NCBI RefSeq assembly: GCF_001653455.1
Contig: NZ_CP011486.1
Coordinates: 558,001-622,000, forward strand
Origin: Helicobacter pylori
Lineage (GTDB): Bacteria; Campylobacterota; Campylobacteria; Campylobacterales; Helicobacteraceae
Direction: 5' to 3'
Length of the DNA stretch: 64,000 nucleotides
Below the pieces are notes generated by a model. That model was not told the origin of the DNA. It searched no databases and saw only the letters and a list, made by a program, of their open reading frames with translations. Made by a program: the position numbers and the translations under genes. Below, piece after piece: positions 20,701 through 28,167 of the stretch (position 1 is the first letter of the stretch; every line of letters starts with the position of its first letter).

Positions 20701-23700
20701 TATTATCAATGGTTTTTCCAACACGGCTCATTACGATCTCTCTCAAGGCAATCTTGTTGTAGGGGCGATCAAAGAAGGGCGAACCAACACGAATAGCGTG
20801 GTGTGGTTTGGAGGCGATGGGTATAAAAATCCATGCACGATTGGGGATAACACTTGCCAGATGTTTAGACAAACTAGTTTAGGGCAATTGCTTCATTCTA
20901 GCGCACCTTATTTAGGCTATATCAACGCTAATTTTAAAGCTAAAAACATTTATATTACTGGGACAATCGGCAGCGGGAACGCTTGGGGGAGCGGAGGGAG
21001 CGCGAATGTGTCTTTTGAAAGCGCGACGAATTTAGTGCTTAATCAAGCCAATATTGACGCTCAAGGGAGCGATAAAATCTTTTCTTATTTGGGGAAAGAT
21101 GGCATTGACAAGCTTTTTGGAGAAAAAGGCTTAGCGAATATCCTTTCTAATATGGTTTATGAAGAGAGCTTGAATAATAACGCTATCCCCAAAGATTTAG
21201 CCAACATGATCCCTAAAGATTTTGGATCTAAGACTTTAGGCTCATTGCTTAGCCCTACTGAAGTGAATAATCTTTTAGGCGTGAGCGCTTTTAAAAGCGC
21301 GATCATGGAGATTTTAAACGCTAAAACGGTGGGCGATGTTTTTGGCGAAAACGGGCTTTTAAACGCGCTTGATCCGGTCAAAAGAAAAGAAATCGATCAA
21401 ATGCTGTTAGAGCAAATCCAAGCCCATTCTTCAGGGTTTGAAAAATTCATTGTTAAAACTTTAGGGATTGAAAATGTAGAGAATTTCATCAATAACTGGT
21501 ATGGCAAGCAAAGTTTGAGCGCTTTTGCGAATAATTTTGTGCCTGGAGGTTTGAATCAAGCCTTGGATAAAATAGGTTCTAGCGCTGATTCTAAAGAATT
21601 GCAAGGCTTTTTGAAGCAAACGACTTTTGGGGATATTCTCAATCAAATGATTGAGCAAGCCCCCTTAATCAACAAGCTCATTTCGTGGTTAGGTCCACAG
21701 GATTTGAGCGTGTTAGTCAATATCGCTCTCAATAGCATCACTAACCCTAGCGAAGAGCTGTCTAGCATTATTTCTAATATAGGCGAAAAAGCGTTAAATG
21801 ATTTATTGGGCGAGGGCGTAGTAACCAAAATCATGAGCAATCAAGTCTTAGGACAAATGATTAATAAAATTGTCGCCGATAAGGGCTTAGGGGGAGTTTA
21901 TCATCAAGGTCTAGGCTCAATACTCTCTAAATCCTTGCAAGATGAATTGAAACAATTGGGCATGGGGTCTTTGCTCAAACCTAAAGGGTTGCACAATCTT
22001 TGGCAAAAAGGGAATTTCAATTTTGTGGCTAAAAACCATGTGTTTGTGAATGACGGATCGTTTAGTAACGCTACAGGAGGGGAATTGAATTTTGTAGCGG
22101 GCAAGTCTATTATCTTTAACGGGAAAAATACGATTAATTTCACGCAATATCAAGGTAAGCTTTCATTCATTTCTCAAGATTTTTCTAACATTTCGCTGGA
22201 CACTTTAAACGCTACCAACGGCTTGACGCTCAATGCGCCTAAAAATGATATTAGCGTTAAAGAAGGTCAAATTTGCGTGAATGTTTTAAATTGCATGACC
22301 GCTAAAGGAACAACAACTCAAACTAATTCTTCTTTAAGCGCAACCCCCACAACCGATGAAACGCTAGAAGTGAATGCGAATAATTTTGCATTCTTAGGAA
22401 CCATTAAAGCCAATGGCTTAGTGGATTTTTCAAAAGTCTTGCACAATACGACTATTGGGACTTTAGATTTAGAGCCAAACGCCACTTTTAAAGCGAATAA
22501 CTTGATTGTGAATAACGCTTTTAATAATAACTCTAATGATAGGGCTAATATTAGCGGTAATCTCAATGTGATCAAGGGCGCAACTTTTAGTACGAATGAA
22601 AATGGTTTGAATGTGGGAGGGGATTTGAAGAGTGAAGGGCCATTAATCTTCAATCTTAAGCGCCCAACCCATCAAACGATCATCAGCGTGGCTGGCGCTT
22701 CCACGATCATGTCTTACAATAATCAAGCTTTAATCCATTTTAACGCTCAAAAGCAAGGCGCTTATACGCTTATGGACGCTCATCGCATGGTTTATGGCTA
22801 TGATAATCGAACCATTCTTGGAGGGAGCTTGAGCGATTACCTCAAGCTTTACACTCTCATTGATTTTAACGGCAAACGCATGCAATTAAAGGGTGATTCA
22901 CTAAGCTATGATGATAAACCGGTCAATATTAAGGACGGGGGTCTTGTGGTAAGCTTTAAAGACAATCAAGGGCAAATGGTGTATTCGTCTATCCTTTATG
23001 ATAAGGTTCAAGTTACGGTTTCTGATAAACCCATTAACATTCAAGCCCCTAGTTTGGAATACTATATCCAACGCATTCAAGGCGGCGGAGGTTTGAATGC
23101 AATCAAATCTGCGGGCAATCATTCCATTATGTGGTTGCATGAGCTTTTTGTGGCTAAGGGAGGTAATCCCTTGTTCGCTCCTTATTATTTGCAAGACAAT
23201 CCCACTGAACACATTGTTACTTTAATGAAAGATATTACTAGCGCTTTAGGCATGCTTTCTAAACCCAATCTTAAAAACAATTCTACCGATGTTTTGCAAC
23301 TCAACACTTACACGCAACAAATGGGGCGTTTGGCCAAGCTTTCTAATTTCGCTTCTTTTGATTCAACGGATTTTAGCGAACGCTTGAGCAGTCTTAAAAA
23401 CCAAAAATTTGCTGACGCTACTCCTAATGCGATGGATGTGATTTTAAAATACTCTCAAAGGGATAAATTAAAAAACAACCTTTGGGCGACTGGTGTTGGG
23501 GGCGTGAGCTTTGTGGAAAATGGCACAGGAACGCTCTATGGTGTCAATGTGGGCTATGACAGATTTATTAAGGGTGTGATTGTTGGGGGGTATGCAGCTT
23601 ATGGGTATAGCGGTTTTTATGAACGCATCACTAATTCTAAATCCGATAATGTGGATGTGGGCTTGTATGCGAGAGTCTTTATCAAAAAAAGCGAGCTAAC

Positions 23701-24289
23701 TTTTAGCGTCAATGAAACTTGGGGAGCGAATAAAACCCAAATTAGCTCCAATGACACTCTGCTTTCTATGATCAATCAATCCTACAAATACAACACATGG
23801 ACAACGAACGCGAAAGTCAATTACGGGTATGATTTCATGTTTAAAAATAAAAGCATCATTTTAAAACCTCAAATCGGTTTGAGGTATTACTATATTGGCA
23901 TGACCGGTTTAGAAGGGGTGATGAACAATGCGATCTATAACCAGTTTAAAGCGAATGCTGATCCGTCTAAAAAATCCGTTTTAACGATTGATTTTGCTTT
24001 TGAAAACCGCCATTATTTCAATACAAACTCTTATTTTTATGCGATTGGTGGCATTGGTAGGGATTTGCTGGTGCGATCCATGGGGGATAAGTTGGTGCGT
24101 TTCATTGGTAACAACACTTTGAGTTACAGGAAAGGCGAGCTTTATAACACTTTTGCGAGCATCACTACAGGCGGAGAGGTTAGGTTGTTTAAAAGCTTTT
24201 ACGCGAATGCTGGGGTGGGGGCTAGGTTTGGGTTGGATTATAAAATGATTAATATCACCGGAAATATTGGAATGCGTTTAGCGTTTTAG
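14708..24289 (+). CDS. faaA: Giant VacA-like autotransporter (FaaA type), intact
   Basis: 3193 residues in one frame. A basic extended N-terminal region of about 55 residues precedes the signal hydrophobic segment (KIFLGLGFVSALSAQS, cut near residue 70). The passenger is built of N/G/S/F-rich beta-helix rungs with at least five copies of a VacA-like module (aligned on WFG...GYI...FKAK.IYITG...GSGN...GGGA) starting near residues 132, 544, 963, 1353 and 2030. A leucine-rich, probably helical island occupies about 2120-2430. The last 280 residues form a type V barrel ending GMRLAF. By place it matches HP0609/HP0610, known as FaaA, a flagellar-sheath-associated autotransporter; in reference strain 26695 that locus is split by a frameshift. 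The start ATG follows GAAAGGG. Confidence 0.9.
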   Translation: MTYRSSKIDLKNERFSKNRSFKGIKKKIAKKYKIKNSPSISHAFKTHSSFSLNKKIFLGLGFVSALSAQSEDYNSSVYWLNSVNENHSNKSYYISPLRTWAGGSRNFTQNYNNSNLYIGTKNASATPNNNSIWFGEKGYIGFITGVFKAKDIFITGNVGSGNEWKTGGGAILVFESSNELTTNGAYFQNNRAGTQNSWINLISNHSVHLTNTNFSNQTPHGGFNVMGRKITYNSGIINGGNFGFDNVDSHGTTTISGVTFNDNGALTYKGGNSIGGSITFTNSSINHYKLNLNANSITFNNSALGSMPNGNANTVGEAYILNASNITFNNLTFNGGWFVFNRPDAHVNFQGTTTINNPTSPFLNMTGKVTINPNAIFNIQNYTPSIGSSYTLFSMKNGNITYNGVSDLWNIIRLKNTQATKDNNKNAASSNNTHTHYVTYNLGGTLYHFRQIFSPDSIVLQSIYYGANNIHYTNSVNIHDNVFNLKNIKDDKENTIFYFNGLNTWNYTNAKFTQTYGGNNSALVFNATTPWANGANPKSSSTVRFGGYEGINWGKTGYITGTFTADRVYITGNMMSGNGAQTGGGATLNFVGATEINIAGADFKNLKTTSQNSYMTFMALGDSSGSGKINVFQSDFYDWTNGGYDFTGNSVFDKVNFNKAYYKFQGADNTYTFKNTNFVDGNFKFQGNTTIENNSVLDNGAYSFEGISNAFNSSKFNHGSFHFSHAEQTDAFNNNSFNGGSFSFNAKQVDFSGNSFNGGVFDFNNTPKANFNNDTFNVNNQFKLNGPQTTFSFNKGVVFNMQGLLNSLSVGKTYQLLNAKSVDYKDNNNTLYQMLHWTSGGNPSGTLVDEDKSAPNNTKIYNVQFTDNGLTYYIKENFNNGITLTRLCTLGYTHCVNIHDNAFYLKNINNSASDTVFYLNGMTTWKIAGTGVFTQDYSGANSVLVFNQTTPFLDGANPTSNSVVSFGKTSGAEWGLVGYIHGVFKANQIDITGTIRSGNGAKTGGGAILVFNAQERLNIANANLNNDKAGLQNSWMNFIVNNGNVNATNANFSNQTPHGGFNLKADNITWNKGSVSGGGNFGVDNANSNGTTTISGVTFNDNGTLIYKGGENNAGNSLTLENNTFNSYNINARVQNLIFNNNSFNGGSYSFNDTKNITLKGTNTLINSDPFSHLKGSVAINDNSIFNIQRNLTDKTTYTLLSGDSIKYNNQTLADNLFSKNLWNLIHYDGEQGTLLRTDNNTYFVQFTQSNGQKFVFEETFNPGSITYKYFTIHSSLFHSDDDSKDIWSQVKKQFDFIPGKTPVCVGVCYIAPYKNQDLIGSSAFAWSLNFGATVVGTLLLGSAQEKANDNGGSIWFGKNNLLYLHGNFNATNIFLTNNFNVGNPNAGGGATIHFNADETLNADGLNYTNFQTVAMGLQTSASQHSWANFNSRLSMEIKNSNFRDFTWGGFNFNSGRIAFENTTFSGWTNINGATESASSYVNMVANTDLIFTDSILGGGVRYDLKAKHIIFNNSQIVIDVSKNVNQSSLNGNVTFNHSRLSVKSNAAINIGDSQTQTILENASSLSFYNNSVANFNGATTFKGVSYLNLNPNAQLSFNQANFNNANVTFYGIPLFGKTPDFGNSVRLINFNGDTNFNQATLNLRAKNIHINFQGASTFENNSTMNLAESSQASFNALSVVGETNFNLNGSSLLNFNGNSVFNAPVSFYANNSQISFTNLATFNANASFDLSNNSALNFQSVLLNGSLSLLGNGGNALAINASGNFSFGSQGILNLSNVNLFDAKNKPLVYEILKAQNIEGLTGNNGYQKVSFYGIQIDKANYSFNNGVHSWSFTNPLNTTETITETLYNNRLKVQISQNNTSNNTMFNLAPSLYFYQQNPYNESANSYNYTSDKAGTYYLTSNIRGFNQNNEIPGTYNAQNQPLQALHIYNQAITKQDLSVIANLGKEFLPKMANLIASGDLDNLNLKSADSFDTILKVLKKYDISINQANWKSLLGIINGFSNTAHYDLSQGNLVVGAIKEGRTNTNSVVWFGGDGYKNPCTIGDNTCQMFRQTSLGQLLHSSAPYLGYINANFKAKNIYITGTIGSGNAWGSGGSANVSFESATNLVLNQANIDAQGSDKIFSYLGKDGIDKLFGEKGLANILSNMVYEESLNNNAIPKDLANMIPKDFGSKTLGSLLSPTEVNNLLGVSAFKSAIMEILNAKTVGDVFGENGLLNALDPVKRKEIDQMLLEQIQAHSSGFEKFIVKTLGIENVENFINNWYGKQSLSAFANNFVPGGLNQALDKIGSSADSKELQGFLKQTTFGDILNQMIEQAPLINKLISWLGPQDLSVLVNIALNSITNPSEELSSIISNIGEKALNDLLGEGVVTKIMSNQVLGQMINKIVADKGLGGVYHQGLGSILSKSLQDELKQLGMGSLLKPKGLHNLWQKGNFNFVAKNHVFVNDGSFSNATGGELNFVAGKSIIFNGKNTINFTQYQGKLSFISQDFSNISLDTLNATNGLTLNAPKNDISVKEGQICVNVLNCMTAKGTTTQTNSSLSATPTTDETLEVNANNFAFLGTIKANGLVDFSKVLHNTTIGTLDLEPNATFKANNLIVNNAFNNNSNDRANISGNLNVIKGATFSTNENGLNVGGDLKSEGPLIFNLKRPTHQTIISVAGASTIMSYNNQALIHFNAQKQGAYTLMDAHRMVYGYDNRTILGGSLSDYLKLYTLIDFNGKRMQLKGDSLSYDDKPVNIKDGGLVVSFKDNQGQMVYSSILYDKVQVTVSDKPINIQAPSLEYYIQRIQGGGGLNAIKSAGNHSIMWLHELFVAKGGNPLFAPYYLQDNPTEHIVTLMKDITSALGMLSKPNLKNNSTDVLQLNTYTQQMGRLAKLSNFASFDSTDFSERLSSLKNQKFADATPNAMDVILKYSQRDKLKNNLWATGVGGVSFVENGTGTLYGVNVGYDRFIKGVIVGGYAAYGYSGFYERITNSKSDNVDVGLYARVFIKKSELTFSVNETWGANKTQISSNDTLLSMINQSYKYNTWTTNAKVNYGYDFMFKNKSIILKPQIGLRYYYIGMTGLEGVMNNAIYNQFKANADPSKKSVLTIDFAFENRHYFNTNSYFYAIGGIGRDLLVRSMGDKLVRFIGNNTLSYRKGELYNTFASITTGGEVRLFKSFYANAGVGARFGLDYKMINITGNIGMRLAF

Positions 24290-24315
24290 GGGGCATGAGA
24301 GCTTACCCCCTTTTT
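24289..24315 (+). terminator. Terminator after the autotransporter gene
   Basis: Five G (24289-24293) pair with five C (24306-24310) around a 12-base loop, followed directly by TTTTT. It overlaps the last base of the stop codon. Confidence 0.6.
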
Positions 24316-24350
24316 AGCCATTAAACGAGATAAGTGGTGGTATTAAGGTT

Positions 24351-24843
24351 TTAACAAATAGGGGTTTGTTCGTTTTGAAAAATTCTAGCTACAAAAATTG
24401 CTAAGCAAAAACAAAACAATGCACTTGAAAAAACACTAATAAACCCCAAAATAAGCGATTTAAAATGAAGAATAGTGATGATATTGAGCGTATAAAAAGA
24501 GAGAATAATAAAGATAAAAGCGATTACAATGATTAATCTTGAAGCGGTTAATGCTAGAGTTATTTGTTTGAAAGTTGCTGGTGATAGCATGCAGAACAAG
24601 AATATATTATGCGTTTCTCAAGCTTGTTATAGCTTGTGTGAGACCAAAGATTGCACTAGAAATAATAATTAGTCCCATTAAACCTATAATGCTATTAAAG
24701 TAAAAAAATCAGTGGTATTTTTTGAAAAAACAAAAATTAGTAATAAAAGCATTAAAACAGGATAGATAAAAGTCCAAAATAGCGCACTTGTATTGGTGAG
24801 ATAAGATTTGATTTTAAGTTTTAAGACAGATAGAGTTGCCCTT
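24351..24843 (-). pseudogene. Decayed ABC-2 type permease
   Basis: Reading the minus strand in all three frames recovers one membrane protein broken by two or more frameshifts. The N-terminal part reads TLSVLKLKIKSYLTNTS and then ALFWTFIYPVLMLLLLIFVF, stopping at about 24690. The middle reads GLMGLIIISSAIFGLTQAIT. The C-terminal 82 residues (24351-24599) start FCMLSPATFKQITLALTASR and carry two or three more helices. The order of helices and the small size fit ABC-2 family permeases that pair with a separate ATPase, whose remnant lies directly upstream. The expected start is ATA rather than ATG. No function should remain. Confidence 0.7.
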
Positions 24844-24844
24844 A

Positions 24845-25588
24845 TTAAATATCCTTTAGTAATGCCAATAAGTCTTTTGCGGTTGGTTTTTCTTTAAAGT
24901 TAAAAATTTTAGTTATAGATTCTATATAGAATCTAAAGGTTCGTATTGAGCAATGTTGCCATTCCAACAAGACCCATTCGCAACTCTCTAAAACGATAAG
25001 ATCTGAGTGGCGATGATACTTGTAAGTTGTTGGGTGTTGTACAAGCTTATGAGATTTGATAGTCTTATAAGAGCGTTTTGCTCTAAACTGATTTCTGGTT
25101 CATCCATAATAATCAATTGGGGGTGGTGGCTAAGAGCCAAGTCAATTTTTAAGCGCTGTTTTTGTCCATCGCTGTTCGTAGGTTTTATTCACAAGATTTT
25201 TTTCAAACAGATTTAGAGTGCATTTTTTATAAAAAGATTGATAGAATTTAAAAAGGTCGTTTGCGTTTAATCCTAGTTGAATAGGTTAGAGACAACTCCC
25301 AATTGTTTGTGGTATAATATTATCGTGGTATGGAATATTATTGTTTTGTGCTTTAAAACTATAGTCTGATCTAATGCCTAGAAGTGTTGATAAGCGTTGA
25401 TTTCCTAGCACCATACGAGCGATAGCGTTACTGATAAACCCACTCCAAGCGAGTGGAACGATTTTAAAAAGCGTTCCAACTCTAAAAATGGAAAAAGCCA
25501 AAGCTTAAAAAAAGAAATCCCCTAAAAAACTAGAGAAACGGAGTTTTTGATTTTCATTATCAAAACTCTCATGCAGACATTCTCTCAT
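24845..25588 (-). pseudogene. Decayed ABC transporter ATPase
   Basis: A 744-base remnant, about the length of a stand-alone ABC ATPase (248 codons), with at least two in-frame stops and one frameshift. Recognisable parts in order are NQRLSTLLGIRSDY in the damaged Walker A region, PQTIG followed by GLNANDLFKFYQSFY, the signature SDGQKQRLKIDLALS reached only after a frameshift near 25178, Walker B LIIMDEPEISLEQNAL, and a terminal LLALLKDI before TAA. The first 27 codons (MRECLHESFDNENQKLRF...) are followed by an in-frame TAA. It ends at the permease remnant, so both once formed an operon. The assignment of the N-terminal third is the weakest part. Confidence 0.65.
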
Positions 25589-25605
25589 TTTTGTCCGTTA
25601 TTGGT

Positions 25606-25938
25606 TTATGGGTGTTTTAACATATAAAACTCCAACGCTTTTTCAAAGAGAAACGAACGATTAGGAAAACCTTTTTCTTTCATATACTCATCCACTTTAG
25701 CCATAAAACTGGGCGAGAGTAAAACGCTATGGTTGATTCTTCGCTCTTTACTGATTTTTTCTTCGTATTCTATCTCTTCTATTTCGGCCAACAAACTGGG
25801 CGAGAGCGAAATATTAAAACTGCTCTTTCGTTCGCTGCCCACTTTTATTTCTGCTTCCAACTCGGCTAATTCGGTTAACAACCTTTTGCGTTTCGCTTGT
25901 AAAGCTTGAATGGTTGTGTGCGCTTTATGGTGTTCCAT
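25606..25938 (-). CDS. Small ribbon-helix-helix-like protein
   Basis: 110 residues. An N-terminal helix is probably coiled (ALQAKRKRLLTELAELEAEI, about residues 13-32). Two similar segments follow: FNISLSPSLLAEIEEIE near 43 and NHSVLLSPSFMAKVDEYMKEKG near 70. The second, with the following NRSFLFEKALEFYML, has the strand-helix-helix pattern of CopG/Arc DNA-binding proteins or antitoxins. ATG at 25938 is preferred over 25944 because AAAGGA is then correctly spaced. Two -10-like boxes and a palindrome lie upstream. It precedes the dead ABC genes on the same strand and may once have regulated them. No toxin partner is seen. Function is inferred from pattern only. Confidence 0.6.
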   Translation of the reverse strand: MEHHKAHTTIQALQAKRKRLLTELAELEAEIKVGSERKSSFNISLSPSLLAEIEEIEYEEKISKERRINHSVLLSPSFMAKVDEYMKEKGFPNRSFLFEKALEFYMLKHP

Positions 25939-25999
25939 TATCATTCCTTTAATCTATTTGGTTACCTTCAATTTTTAACTAATTTTAAGATCCTTTCGC

Positions 26000-26041
26000 A
26001 TTCTACCACAAAATAGGATTTTGTAGGTAAATTCTATTATA
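26000..26041 (-). promoter_or_regulatory. Promoter region of the RHH gene with a palindrome
   Basis: On the minus strand TATAAT (26036-26041) and TAGAAT (26000-26005) are both good -10 boxes. Between them is a 7-base inverted repeat with a 3-base loop (ACAAAAT 26008-26014, ATTTTGT 26018-26024). The placement over the region just upstream of the proximal -10 would suit autorepression. Confidence 0.45.
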
Positions 26042-26119
26042 AGAATAAAAATTAGAATTTTTTCTTTAGAATTTCACTGGATATGAAACATAAGATTTTA
26101 AAACAAATCACAAAAGGGC

Positions 26120-28093
26120 TTAATTTGAATCCAATTCTTTAAGATATTTTAATAATTCTTCTTCATTCAAAACGCTCACGCCATGTTTTTTTGCTAGAGA
26201 AAGTTTTGAGCCGGCGTTTTCTCCAACGATCAAAAAATCGGTTTTAGCGCTCACGCTTGAAGAAATTTTTGCCCCTAAATTTTCTAACATTTGAGCGTAT
26301 TCTTGCCGTGGTTTAGAAAGCGTGCCGGTTAAAACAATCGTTTTATCACTGAAAATAGAAGAGCTTTCCTGTTTTTCTTCTGCATCGCTATTTTTAGGGT
26401 TTAACAAATCAAATAACGATTGGATAAACTCTTGATTGCTCGCATAAAAATTGACTAAAGAACGCGCCATTTCCACCCCAAAGCCCTCCATTTCTAAAAA
26501 CTCAGCTTCGCTTTTTTCTAACACATTTAAGCCGTATTGGGCCAGCGTTTTACTCGCTCCCTTACCGATATGTTCAATCCCTAAAGCGTTGATCAAACGC
26601 CATAAAGGGGGGTTTTTGCTCTTTTGAATAGCGTCTAATAAATTTTGAGCTTTTTTGATTTTGAATTTGTCTAGTTGCATTAAATCTTCTAATTTTAAAG
26701 CATACAAATCCAAGGCGTTAACAATGAGTTTTTCTTCAAAAAGCTGCTCTATGACTTTATCGCCTAAGCCTTGAATGTTTAAAGCGTCTTTAGAAGCAAA
26801 ATGAATCAAGCTTTCTTTCAATCTCGCCGGGCAATTAAGGTTTTGGCAATAAGTAAAAATCTCTTCGCACAAGAGTTCATGCGAGCATATAGGGCAAACT
26901 TTGGGGCGCATGATTTTATGTTGCGAGCCGTCTCTGTAAGACTCTAAAGGTTTGATGATTTTAGGGATCACATCGCCGCTTCTAATGATTACAACCCTAT
27001 CATTGAGCATGATATTCTTTTTTTCAATTTCAGAATAATTGTGCAAGGTCGCTTTCGTAACCATAGCCCCAGCGATTTCTACCGGCTCTAAAAGAGCGAC
27101 TGGGGTGATCGCTCCGCTGCGCCCCACTTGGTTAATGACTCCTATAATTTTGGTGTGTTTTTCTAGGGCGGGGAATTTATAAGCGCAAGCGAATTTAGGG
27201 GATTTTTGCGTATAGCCTAACTCCTTTTGAATATCCAATTCATCCACAACGATCACCATGCCGTCTAAAAGGGCAAAAAAGCCCTCTCTTTCTTGAATGA
27301 GAGCGTGGTAATTTTCTTCTATTTCTTGGTGGTTTTTGTTTAGGCTTAAATATTGAATAGCGCTAAACCCTAACGAGACAATAAAATCCAAACACTCCTT
27401 AAAGCTTAGAAAATTTAAAGAATGCTTGCCCACGCCCCAAGGAATGAATTGCAATTTACGCTTTTTAGTGATCTTGCTATCAAGCTGCCTTAAACTCCCT
27501 GATGCGGCATTTCTAGGGTTAGCGAATAGGGGTTCGTTAGCGTCTAGGCGCTCTTTATTTAAAGCGTCAAAATCCTCTTTAGAAATGATCACTTCGCCCC
27601 TGATTTCTATTTCTTCATCATAAGGGATAGCGTGGGGAATGTTAGCGATATGTTTGGCGTTTGTGGTAACCAACTCTCCTTCTAAGCCATTGCCCCTAGT
27701 GGTCGCCTTCACTAGTTTGCCATGTTGATACAAAAGATTGAGCGAAACCCCATCAAGTTTAGGCGAACACACAAACGAAGCGCTAGGGTAGGCTTTTAAA
27801 ATGCGTTGCAACCACGCTTGCAATTCGTTATGATTGAACACATCATCTAAACTCCACATTCGCATTAAATGAGGGTTTTTATTGAATGGATTGGTTGTGG
27901 TAGCCCCCACTTTTTGGGTGGGGGAGTTAGCTTGAATGCGGCTAGGGTTTTTTTCTTCATAAGCTTTTAATTCTTGGTAAAGTTCATCATAGACTGCATC
28001 GCTTACGATCGGCTCATCAAGGTTGTAATAGTGGTGCGATAGGGTGTTTAAATATTCAATTCTTTCTAAATATTCTTTTTGGCTTTTTATCAT
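26120..28093 (-). CDS. ligA: NAD-dependent DNA ligase
   Basis: 657 residues, standard for bacterial LigA, which seals nicks in replication and repair using NAD. Domain Ia has the conserved YYNLDEPIVSDAVYDELY (about 21-38); the adenylation domain has the AMP-lysine motif SPKLDGVSLNLLY (lysine near residue 113). A four-cysteine zinc finger follows (CPICSHELLCEE... CQNLNCP, about 402-425), then helix-hairpin-helix repeats and a C-terminal BRCT domain (about 580-655, IVLTGTLSKPRQEY). It is transcribed alone, divergent from cheV2. The start ATG lies close to a TAGAAT. Confidence 0.97.
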   Translation of the reverse strand: MIKSQKEYLERIEYLNTLSHHYYNLDEPIVSDAVYDELYQELKAYEEKNPSRIQANSPTQKVGATTTNPFNKNPHLMRMWSLDDVFNHNELQAWLQRILKAYPSASFVCSPKLDGVSLNLLYQHGKLVKATTRGNGLEGELVTTNAKHIANIPHAIPYDEEIEIRGEVIISKEDFDALNKERLDANEPLFANPRNAASGSLRQLDSKITKKRKLQFIPWGVGKHSLNFLSFKECLDFIVSLGFSAIQYLSLNKNHQEIEENYHALIQEREGFFALLDGMVIVVDELDIQKELGYTQKSPKFACAYKFPALEKHTKIIGVINQVGRSGAITPVALLEPVEIAGAMVTKATLHNYSEIEKKNIMLNDRVVIIRSGDVIPKIIKPLESYRDGSQHKIMRPKVCPICSHELLCEEIFTYCQNLNCPARLKESLIHFASKDALNIQGLGDKVIEQLFEEKLIVNALDLYALKLEDLMQLDKFKIKKAQNLLDAIQKSKNPPLWRLINALGIEHIGKGASKTLAQYGLNVLEKSEAEFLEMEGFGVEMARSLVNFYASNQEFIQSLFDLLNPKNSDAEEKQESSSIFSDKTIVLTGTLSKPRQEYAQMLENLGAKISSSVSAKTDFLIVGENAGSKLSLAKKHGVSVLNEEELLKYLKELDSN

Positions 28094-28129
28094 ATTCTAA
28101 AAACCTTTTAAACTAAATTAGGGTAGTAT

Positions 28130-28135
28130 TATAAC
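28130..28135 (+). promoter_or_regulatory. Possible -10 box of cheV2
   Basis: TATAAC about 33 bases before the GTG start, in the 74-base divergent gap between ligA and cheV2. Confidence 0.4.
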
Positions 28136-28167
28136 ATTTAATCTTTGATAGGGTTTAGAGGGAATAG

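Noticed and set aside
15236-23212. Many antisense frames of 60-118 codons inside the autotransporter gene
   Set aside because: Long repetitive Asn/Gly-rich coding sequence rarely gives stops on the other strand; none shows a ribosome site or known domain.
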